Of a DNA stretch of 64,000 nucleotides, positions 56,762 through 64,000 are shown one piece after another. The notes beneath the pieces were generated by a model. That model made no database searches. It saw nothing but the letters and a program-made list of their open reading frames with translations, and had not been told where the DNA came from. The DNA comes from Acidimicrobiia bacterium (GTDB lineage: Bacteria; Actinomycetota; Acidimicrobiia; Acidimicrobiales; Aldehydirespiratoraceae). Position numbers and translations under genes: made by a program. Location of the stretch: the NCBI GenBank assembly GCA_022828135.1, contig JAJEJB010000004.1, forward strand, positions 1 to 64,000, in the 5' to 3' direction. Positions within the stretch are counted from its first letter, which is position 1. Every line of letters starts with the position of its first letter.

Positions 56762-58396
56762 TCAGCCCTCGTCCCGGCTCAGGTCCTCTTCGGGCAGGGT
56801 GGTCTCGGCGTCGACCATGGTGGCCTGCTCCGCGCCCTGCTCGACCGCGTCGGGCTCGGTTCCCGCGGCGGCGTCCGAGGTCTCGAACTGGTCGGCGAAG
56901 GCCTTGACCCGGGCGTCGAAATCGTCGGTGTCGGAGATGGCCCCGCTGTCGCGGATCTCGGCCAGGGTGGCGGCCTCGCGGCTGCGGAACCAGTCGAGCA
57001 GCTCGCTCTCGAAGCGCCGCACATCGCCGATGGGCACACCGTCGAGGTAGCCGTGGGTGCCGGCGTAGATCGACACCACCTGCTCCTCGACCGGCAGCGG
57101 GCTGTTCACGCCCTGCTTGAGCAACTCGGTGAGGCGGTAGCCCCGCTCGAGCTGGGCCTTGGACACCGCGTCCAGGTCGGAGCCGAAAGCGGCGAAGGCC
57201 TCCAGCTCGCGGAACTGCTGCAGGTCGCCCTTCAGGGTGCCGACCGCGGTCTTCATGGCCTTCACCTGGGCCGCGCCGCCGACCCGGCTGACCGAGATGC
57301 CCACGTCCACCGCGGGGCGGATGCCCGACTTGAACAGGTCGTCCTGCAGGAAGATCTGGCCGTCGGTGATGGAGATCACGTTGGTGGGGATGTAGGCCGA
57401 GACGTCGCCGGCCTTGGTCTCGATCACCGGCAGCGCGGTGAGCGACCCGGCGCCCCGGTCGTCGCTGAGCTTGGCCGCCCGCTCCAGCAGACGGCTGTGG
57501 AGATAGAACACGTCGCCGGGATAGGCCTCACGCCCCGGCGGCCTGCGCAGCAGCAGCGACACCTGGCGGTAGGCCTCGGCCTGCTAGGAGAGATCGTCGT
57601 AGATGACCAGGGCGTGCTCACCGTTCTCCATCCAGTGCTGGCCCATGGCGCACCCGGCGTAAGGGGCGAGGTACTTGTACGGGGCGGGATCCGACGCCGG
57701 CGCTACCACCACCACCGTGTAGTCCATTGCCCCGAGATCGTCGAGGGTGGCCACCGCCTGGGCCACGGTCGAAGCCTTCTGGCCGATGGCCACGTAGATG
57801 CAATTCACGTCGAGGCCGCGCTGGTTCAGGATCGTGTCGAGGGCGATGGTCGTCTTGCCCGTCTTGCGGTCGCCGATGATCAGCTCGCGCTGGCCCCGCC
57901 CGATGGGGATCAGCGAGTCGATGGACTTGATGCCGGTCTGCATCGGCTCGTGCACCGGCTTGCGGCCCGTGATGCCCGGCGCCTGGATCTCCATACGCCT
58001 CGGGATCGGGTTGGACAGCGGTCCCTTCCCGTCCACCGGCTCGCCCAGCGGGTTGACCACCCGTCCGAGCAGGCCGTCGCCCACCGGGATCGACAGGATG
58101 TCGCCGGTGGCCTGAACGGGCTGGCCTTCCTCGATGCCCTCGACATCGCCGAGGACCACCGCGCCGATGGAGGTCTCATCGAGGTTCAGCGCCAGGCCTA
58201 CGGCGCCATTGGCGAAGCGCAGCATCTCGTTGACGGCCGCGTCGGGCAGTCCCGACACCCGGGCGATCCCGTCGCCCACCTCCAGCACGCGGCCCACCGT
58301 GGACTGCTCCAGCGCGGGGGTGAACCCCTCGAGGTTCTGGCGGATGGCAGCCGCGATGTCCGCGGTGTCGATCGTTAGTTGTGCCGTGTCGCTCAT
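56762..58396 (-). CDS. atpA: ATP synthase alpha subunit, interrupted by an in-frame TAG
   Basis: The non-catalytic alpha subunit, about 544 residues. The N-terminal part (to codon 270, 57587) has Walker [17 protein letters not shown] and ends VIYDDLS; codon 271 (57584-57586) is TAG. The same frame resumes with QAEAYRQ and [29 protein letters not shown] (in pieces) and runs to 56762. The usual sequence here is DDLSKQA, so an expected Lys codon (AAG) is TAG, a one-base change. The second part could restart at GTG 57562. Since atpA is normally essential and other genes here use TAG as stop, a sequence error, recent mutation or suppression are the options. Confidence 0.93.
57584..57586 (-). other. 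Premature TAG within atpA
   Basis: The TAG at codon 271 of atpA lies between DDLS and QAEAYRQ and replaces the expected Lys codon. The reading frame is otherwise unbroken over 545 codons. Confidence 0.9.
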
Positions 58397-58434
58397 GTCT
58401 GGTCGCTCAATCTCCTAGAAGAATCTCGGCGTGC

Positions 58435-58977
58435 TCAGCCGAGGCCGCTTCGCATCTGCTGGAGGCGGCTGCGCACGCTGCCGTCGATCACGTCGTCGCC
58501 GATCTCGGTGACCACCCCACCGACCACGCTGGGATCGACGATGGCCTGGATCTCCACGTCGAGTCCCGAAGCGGCCTTGATGGCCTCGGTCAGCCGGGAT
58601 CGCTGCTCGCCGGACAACTCCACTGCGCTGCGCACCCGAGCGACCCGCCGGTTGCGGCCGGCCGCCGCCCGGTCGATGGCCGCGTCGATGATCTCGACGA
58701 GCTCGCCGCCGCGACCCGCACCGACCACCAGCGACACCAGCGCCGCGGTGGCGGGGAGAGCCTGACCTGCGAGCAGGTCCTCGGTGATCTGCAGCCGGCG
58801 CTCCACGTCGATGACCGAGTCGGCGAGGGTGGACTGCAATTCGTCGCTGGAGCGGAGGGCCTCGGCGAAGCGGGCCAGCTCGTCTTCGACTTCGGCCTGG
58901 GCGCCCTCGGCGCGGGCCACCGCCAGCACGGCGTCGGCGTAGCCGCCGATACGGTCGGAGGCGGGCTGGTCGGCCAT
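58435..58977 (-). CDS. atpH: ATP synthase delta subunit
   Basis: The F1 delta subunit (180 residues) that ties the peripheral stalk to the top of F1. The N-terminal helical domain with YADAVLAVARAEGAQAEVEDEL and the C-terminal end with DPSVVGGVVTEIGDDVIDGSVRSRLQQM (in pieces) match the OSCP/delta family. Normal length; 63 bases after atpF and 38 bases before atpA. Confidence 0.95.
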   Translation of the reverse strand: MADQPASDRIGGYADAVLAVARAEGAQAEVEDELARFAEALRSSDELQSTLADSVIDVERRLQITEDLLAGQALPATAALVSLVVGAGRGGELVEIIDAAIDRAAAGRNRRVARVRSAVELSGEQRSRLTEAIKAASGLDVEIQAIVDPSVVGGVVTEIGDDVIDGSVRSRLQQMRSGLG

Positions 58978-59040
58978 CGCTCAGATCCTGCCGATGGTCC
59001 GGGGATCAGCGCCCCGTTGGTGCCCGGCCGGTGTCACCGT

Positions 59041-59775
59041 TCAGCTCCCGTCCCCGTTGCTGCCTGCGCCGGCCACCTCGTCGATGTAGCCGTCGATCAG
59101 GGAGCGGTGCACATCGGCGTCGAGGCTGGCGCCGACGACGCGCTCTGCCGCGCCCACCGCAATGGCAGCCACCTCAGTGCGCAGATCGTCGATGGCCTGG
59201 CGGCGGCTCGATTCGATATCGGCCGCGGCCCGGGTCCGCTGCTCGGCGATGTCGGCCTCGGCCCGGGCCTGCAGGTCCTGGCGGAGCTGGTCGGCCTGGC
59301 CCCGGGCCTCGTCGATGATGGCGGCTGCGGCCGTCTTGGCCTCGGCCAGCTGGGCCTCGTACTCCGACTTGGTGCGCATGGCATCTGCCTTGGCAGTGTC
59401 GGCCGCGTCGAGGTCGGCCCGGATCTTCTCGGAGCGGGCGTCCATGGCCCGCTTGACCGCGGGGAAGCCCTTCCACCACATGAACGCGAACAGGATCAAG
59501 AAGGCCAAGCCGCCCCAGATGATCTCGTCGAGCTCGGGCAGGATCGGGCTCGGCGCTTCGACGCAGCCCTCCAGGTCCTCCTCGAAGGCCTTGAAGGCCT
59601 TCTCGTCCGCTTCGACAGCACCGAGGCTGCCGTACTCCTCCTCGGCGTGGTGCACCTGCTCGAGGACGCATCCGCCGATCGTCTCGCCCGCCGCCCACGC
59701 CGGCCCGGCCGCAACGAGCATCACGGCGCTCGCAACGCCCAGGGTGGCGATGAGCCTCAGGGTCCTTCTTGCCAT
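59041..59775 (-). CDS. atpF: ATP synthase b subunit with signal peptide and exported insert
   Basis: The peripheral-stalk b subunit, 244 residues against about 160-180 usually. It starts with a signal-peptide-like segment ending PAWA-AG (about residue 28). Then about 55 residues predicted outside the membrane contain two cysteines, Cys36 and Cys71, which could be disulfide-bonded. The true b-type membrane helix is about 86-103, followed by the long coiled coil typical of b. The extra exported region is unusual and may contact the a or c subunits. Confidence 0.93.
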   Translation of the reverse strand: MARRTLRLIATLGVASAVMLVAAGPAWAAGETIGGCVLEQVHHAEEEYGSLGAVEADEKAFKAFEEDLEGCVEAPSPILPELDEIIWGGLAFLILFAFMWWKGFPAVKRAMDARSEKIRADLDAADTAKADAMRTKSEYEAQLAEAKTAAAAIIDEARGQADQLRQDLQARAEADIAEQRTRAAADIESSRRQAIDDLRTEVAAIAVGAAERVVGASLDADVHRSLIDGYIDEVAGAGSNGDGS

Positions 59776-59787
59776 GATCGAGTTCCC

Positions 59788-60858
<1,071 letters not shown>

Positions 60859-60862
<4 letters not shown>

Positions 60863-61344
60863 GCCGAACGCTCCGACGGGGACCGGGAAGGCTTGAGTCC
60901 CGGGAAGGCCAGCGAGGCCGAGACGCGGCGGGCCTCGACGATCAGCAGACCCAGGTGGGTGACTAGCAGGGCCACCGCGAAGGGCAGCAGCTCGAACCAG
61001 TCGTGGTGGCGAACGGGGAGCACGGCGGCGGTGACGATACCGAGGCGGACGACGTAACCGCCCATGGCCGCAGCCATCATGCCCGAGGGACCCATCCGGG
61101 CGCCCCAACCGATGGCGGCTGCGCCCAGCGCGAAGTTGACCAGCACCAGCGCCAGGGCGAGGCCGACCGAGAGCGCCCCGGTCCATCCCCAGCCCAGCGC
61201 GCCCCCTACGAGCAGCGGAACCCCGAACATTGCAGAACGGCGGATCATGTCGCGAGCCACGTCCCGCTCAGGAGCGATGGAAGCCTCCAACGCGGCCGTC
61301 CCGCCCGCCTCCGCGGCCACAGCCGGGCCTCCGGTCGTGCTCAT
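60859..61344 (-). CDS. AtpI-like membrane protein of the ATP synthase operon
   Basis: A 161-residue protein with about four hydrophobic helices after a disordered start rich in Gly and Ala. RRSAMFGVPLLVGGALGWGW and VARDMIRRS resemble the ATP synthase I-type proteins that help assemble the c-ring or form a Mg2+/Ca2+ channel. It overlaps both neighbours by four bases (ATGA), so it is translated with the operon. The family call is moderate. Confidence 0.75.
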
Positions 61345-61640
61345 GATTGGCCGGGGGCCGCAGGGTCGGGCCCGGCGTAGGTCGTCCTGCGGCTCTCGAG
61401 GGCCTCGTCCATCGAGGCGCCGTAGGTCCGGGCGAAGCTCCACACCTGGTAGCTGAATACGACCAGAGCCAGCAGCAGGGTCACCAGCGGGAACGTCCCA
61501 AGACGCCCGTCGACGAGCCAGCCGCCGAACCCGAAGATGGCGGGAGTGGCGATCATCTCGAACGCCTTGGCCAGCGCATCGCCCGCGCCAGAGCGGACCT
61601 CGGCCGCGCCAGCGCGAGAATTCGCCTCAGTGTGTTCCAT
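61341..61640 (-). CDS. AtpZ/AtpI-like small membrane protein
   Basis: A 99-residue protein with two hydrophobic helices (AFEMIATPAIFGFGGWLVD; TFPLVTLLLALVVFSYQVW) separated by DGRLGT, the outline of AtpZ/AtpI proteins at the head of ATP synthase operons. The GWLVDGRLGT loop matches many of them. It is the first gene of the atp operon and lies 29 bases downstream of rpmE. Confidence 0.8.
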   Translation of the reverse strand: MEHTEANSRAGAAEVRSGAGDALAKAFEMIATPAIFGFGGWLVDGRLGTFPLVTLLLALVVFSYQVWSFARTYGASMDEALESRRTTYAGPDPAAPGQS

Positions 61641-61669
61641 CGCCGACGGTGCCCGCGGACCCTGCGTGT

Positions 61670-61927
61670 CTACTCGCGGCCCTTGCGGCGGCCGTAGCGA
61701 CGCTCGAAGCGCTCGACCCGGCCCGCGGTGTCGACGATCTGCATCGTCCCGGTGAAGAACGGGTGGCTGGCGCTGGAAATCTCCACCTTGGCCAGCGGGT
61801 ACGTGTTGCCGTCTGACCACTCGATGGTGTCGTCAGTGGCGATAGTCGAACGAGTGAGGAACGAGGTGCCGGCGGACTGGTCGGAGAAGACGACCAGCCG
61901 GTACTCGGGGTGAATGTCAGTCTTCAT
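61670..61927 (-). CDS. rpmE: Ribosomal protein L31 type B
   Basis: An 85-residue L31. [20 protein letters not shown] and [18 protein letters not shown], with [10 protein letters not shown] near the end, match type B L31, which lacks the zinc-binding cysteines of the type A protein. It occupies the classical L31 locus next to rho, which in many bacteria has the cysteine-bearing type. ATG 61927 gives normal length; the frame is open far upstream inside rho and is not coding there. Confidence 0.94.
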   Translation of the reverse strand: MKTDIHPEYRLVVFSDQSAGTSFLTRSTIATDDTIEWSDGNTYPLAKVEISSASHPFFTGTMQIVDTAGRVERFERRYGRRKGRE

Positions 61928-62010
61928 CGGGGCACCAGTCTGTAAGTCGGGCGGGCCGGTCACAACCCCTGCGGCAACGAACTTTCGCCCATTGCAGCCG
62001 GGAGTCGGAA

Positions 62011-63546
62011 TCAGCGGAGCAAGTCTGCATTGGAGGGGGCGCCGCGGAGCTTGGAGAGGGCCGTTTCCAGGGCCTTGACCACAGCTCCCGGGTCGCCGTC
62101 CCCCGAGCTGTCCGCGAAGCTGCGCCGCAGGTCCTGGAGAGCCTGGACTTCGTCCGCGTCGATGAAGCGGTCCTCGTCGCGCGACACGGAGGCGCTCACG
62201 TCGATGGCCGGGAACAGACCGAGTTGCGCAGCCCACCGGTCGAGCCGGATCTCGGTGTTGGCCGTGCCCACGAACTCGTCGCTCAGGACGCCGGGCAGCG
62301 AGCTCGAGCCGTCGGAGACGATCGAGGCGATCATGGTGAGGGAGCCGCTCTCGGAGACGTTGCGGCCCGCTCCGAAGAGCTTCTTGGGCATGTGCACGGC
62401 ACCGCTCTCGACGTTGCCGCTGTAGGCCCGTCCCGCGTTCGACAGAGCGGCGTTGTAGGCCTGAGCCAGGGAGGTGAGGCTGTCGAGCACCACCGCCACG
62501 TTGCGTCCGGACTCGACGAGGCGCTTGACCCGCTCGACGGTCATCTCGGCCGTCTGCACGTGCTCCTCGGGGGTCTGGTCGAACGACGTGGCGGCCACAT
62601 CGCCGTTGCGGACACACCGCCGCACCTCGGTGATGTCCTCAGGTCGCTGGTCGAGGAACAGACCCATCACGAATATGTCCGGCTCGTTCGTCTCGATCGC
62701 GGTGATCAGAGAGGTGAGCAACTCGGAGGCTCCGGACCGGCGGGGCCCGCTCACCAGGACTCGCTGGCCGATGCCGATCGGCGCGACCAGATCGATGAGC
62801 CGGGCCGCGATCGCGTCGGGATCCTCGGGCTGCTCGAGCGTCAAGCGTCGCACGGCGTGGATCGGCGTGAGGCTCTCGAACTGTGGACGATCGGAGAATA
62901 CCGCGGGGCCGTCGTTGATCGACTCCAGTGTCAGCAGGGCAGGGTTCTTCTCGGCCCGGTTGGCCGGCCGGGACGTGCCTGTGAGGTGGTCACCGCGTCG
63001 CAGGCCGTACTGGCGGATCGTCTTGACCGGCACGTAGGCGTCGTTGCGGTTCGGCAGGCAGCCGTCGACCCGGAGGAACCCGTAGCCCTCGTCGCGCAGA
63101 TCCAGGCGGCCCGCGACTGCGACGGGGTCGCCGTCCCAGCTGTCGTCGCGATCGCGGTCGCGATCGCGGTTGCGGCGACGCCGGCGACGGTTTCCCGGAT
63201 CCACCTCGTCCTCGCCGCGGTCAGGTGCGCGGCTCTCCTCACGGTTGTTGGCCGCCGATCCTTCGCCCTTCTGATCGCCGTCGCGCCCGGCGGCAGGAGC
63301 ACTGTCGGTGGACCGCGGTCCTTGATCGGCCTCGTCGGACCTGTCCGGCGCGGCTTCAGCCGGCGGGCTCTCGCCGGCCGGCTGGGAGATCCTGGCGCCG
63401 TCGGCGGTCAGGTCGATGATCAACTGGATGATCTCGTCCTTGCGGGCCCGGCTGGAGGGCTTGGCCCCCAGAGCGGCGGCGATTTGATTGAGTTCGCCAC
63501 GGTCTTTGCGTTGCAGCGTGGACCGCCGCATCTCGGTCGCTTCCAC
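62011..63546 (-). CDS. rho: Rho-family protein with degenerate ATPase site
   Basis: A 511-residue transcription termination factor Rho relative at the normal rho locus. It has the Rho_N helix ([12 protein letters not shown]), an Arg/Asp-rich disordered insert (about 50-140), the RNA-binding OB fold ([15 protein letters not shown]) and the ATPase core with KLFGAGRN and [11 protein letters not shown]. The Walker A, normally PPKAGKT, reads GPRRSGAS (267-274), losing the lysine and threonine. DERPEE reads DQRPED (299-304), losing the catalytic Glu. Walker B Asp355 is kept. Normal ATP-driven translocation is doubtful. It may be a dedicated RNA-binding regulator, or a second Rho exists elsewhere. 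Confidence 0.9.
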   Translation of the reverse strand: MEATEMRRSTLQRKDRGELNQIAAALGAKPSSRARKDEIIQLIIDLTADGARISQPAGESPPAEAAPDRSDEADQGPRSTDSAPAAGRDGDQKGEGSAANNREESRAPDRGEDEVDPGNRRRRRRNRDRDRDRDDSWDGDPVAVAGRLDLRDEGYGFLRVDGCLPNRNDAYVPVKTIRQYGLRRGDHLTGTSRPANRAEKNPALLTLESINDGPAVFSDRPQFESLTPIHAVRRLTLEQPEDPDAIAARLIDLVAPIGIGQRVLVSGPRRSGASELLTSLITAIETNEPDIFVMGLFLDQRPEDITEVRRCVRNGDVAATSFDQTPEEHVQTAEMTVERVKRLVESGRNVAVVLDSLTSLAQAYNAALSNAGRAYSGNVESGAVHMPKKLFGAGRNVSESGSLTMIASIVSDGSSSLPGVLSDEFVGTANTEIRLDRWAAQLGLFPAIDVSASVSRDEDRFIDADEVQALQDLRRSFADSSGDGDPGAVVKALETALSKLRGAPSNADLLR

Positions 63547-63621
63547 GGATGAATTCCCCGGTTGTCGGACTCAAGCATCCCGGCTCGGCGAAGCGACGCA
63601 TCACGAGCCGGAGAACAGCCA

Positions 63622-63638
63622 TCGCGCCGAAGGCGCGA
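63622..63638. terminator. Stable hairpin between thrC and rho
   Basis: TCGCGCC and GGCGCGA form a 7-bp stem around GAA on the plus strand, giving a C-TTCG-G tetraloop on the minus strand. It lies downstream of the threonine synthase gene and upstream of rho, both on the minus strand. No T-run; it may terminate thrC or shape the rho leader. Confidence 0.4.
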
Positions 63639-63709
63639 GGCGTTTAGCGAAGGCTACGCAGCAAAGGGCGGTTGCTGCAACCAGAGCGGCAGGGCGTTCA
63701 GCCTCTGCG

Positions 63710-64000
63710 TCAGTCTCGCCGCACCGAGCGCACGAAGTCCTCGACCGCGTCGATGCGGTTCGGCAACGAGGTGCAGCGCTCCGGGAGGTCGGCCACGGCT
63801 GCCAGCGCCGGGGGCGGATCCGGCCGGCATCCGGTCGCGTTCAGGACCGCATCGGGGAACTTGGCGGCATGGGCGGTGGCCAGCGACACGACCAGCTCGC
63901 CGGGCCGGCGGCAGCGTTCGGCCACACCGACCCCGACCGCGGTGTGGGGGTCGATGAACATCCCAGACTCGGCATGAACACGGCCCATCACATCGAGCGT
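63710..64000 (-). CDS. thrC: Threonine synthase, C-terminal part
   Basis: The last 96 codons of a gene running off the right edge. IDPHTAVGVGVAERC and LATAHAAKFPDAVLNATG match the C-terminus of the long (yeast/E. coli-like) threonine synthases, a PLP enzyme that makes threonine from O-phosphohomoserine. The frame is open to the edge with no start, so the N-terminal catalytic part lies outside. In actinobacteria thrC commonly precedes thrB and rho, which fits here. Confidence 0.85.
   Translation of the reverse strand, partial: TLDVMGRVHAESGMFIDPHTAVGVGVAERCRRPGELVVSLATAHAAKFPDAVLNATGCRPDPPPALAAVADLPERCTSLPNRIDAVEDFVRSVRRD

Noticed and set aside
57584-57586. Reassignment of TAG to an amino acid
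   Set aside because: Several intact genes end in TAG at family-typical lengths and an RF1 gene is present, so TAG is a normal stop.

Overview
The window is GC-rich, gene-dense actinobacterial chromosome. The gene families and the order rho, rpmE, F-type ATP synthase suggest a class Acidimicrobiia-like organism; that placement is inference from gene content and protein style, not from a marker search. I see no rRNA, tRNA or CRISPR array. Most of the window is core metabolism. About 36.0-44.7 kb is an accessory stretch.

Layout. 0-16 kb: end of a transposase gene, dps, then ilvBNC behind what looks like a leader-peptide attenuator, a MATE exporter, gatCAB, a PASTA protein with a degenerate kinase domain, a DNA methyltransferase with an unexplained C-terminal domain, and ligA. 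16-30 kb: an aspartic protease-like protein, mnmA with its cysteine desulfurase, rhomboid, GH15 glucosidase, Nfu-like protein, murA, an MFS transporter, glyA, rpiB and the translation set sua5-prmC-prfA. 30-36 kb: catabolic or scavenging genes (choline-sulfatase-like sulfatase, F420-type oxidoreductase, P450 coupled to an M28-like protein, TauD-type dioxygenase). 36-44.7 kb: two unknown genes, a diverged segmental duplication, the type IV restriction pair mcrB-mcrC and a DUF222/HNH nuclease gene. 44.9-49.5 kb: dienelactone hydrolase, ppk2 and a B12-dependent acyl-CoA mutase operon whose substrate residues look like isobutyryl-CoA mutase. 49.6-52.7 kb: three poorly known proteins (J-domain, low-complexity acidic membrane protein, duplicated-domain protein). 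52.8-64 kb: glpX, then on the minus strand threonine synthase (cut by the edge), rho, L31 and the whole ATP synthase operon.

The most unusual points are: a Rho at the normal rho locus that lacks the Walker A lysine and the catalytic glutamate; an in-frame TAG in atpA replacing an expected lysine codon; a diverged duplication that gives mcrB the same leader and first codons as an upstream, frameshifted gene; a Val/Leu-rich leader peptide plus hairpin ahead of ilvB; and a repeated pattern of TANNNT boxes 6-8 bases before start codons, which implies many leaderless mRNAs and was used here to choose several starts.
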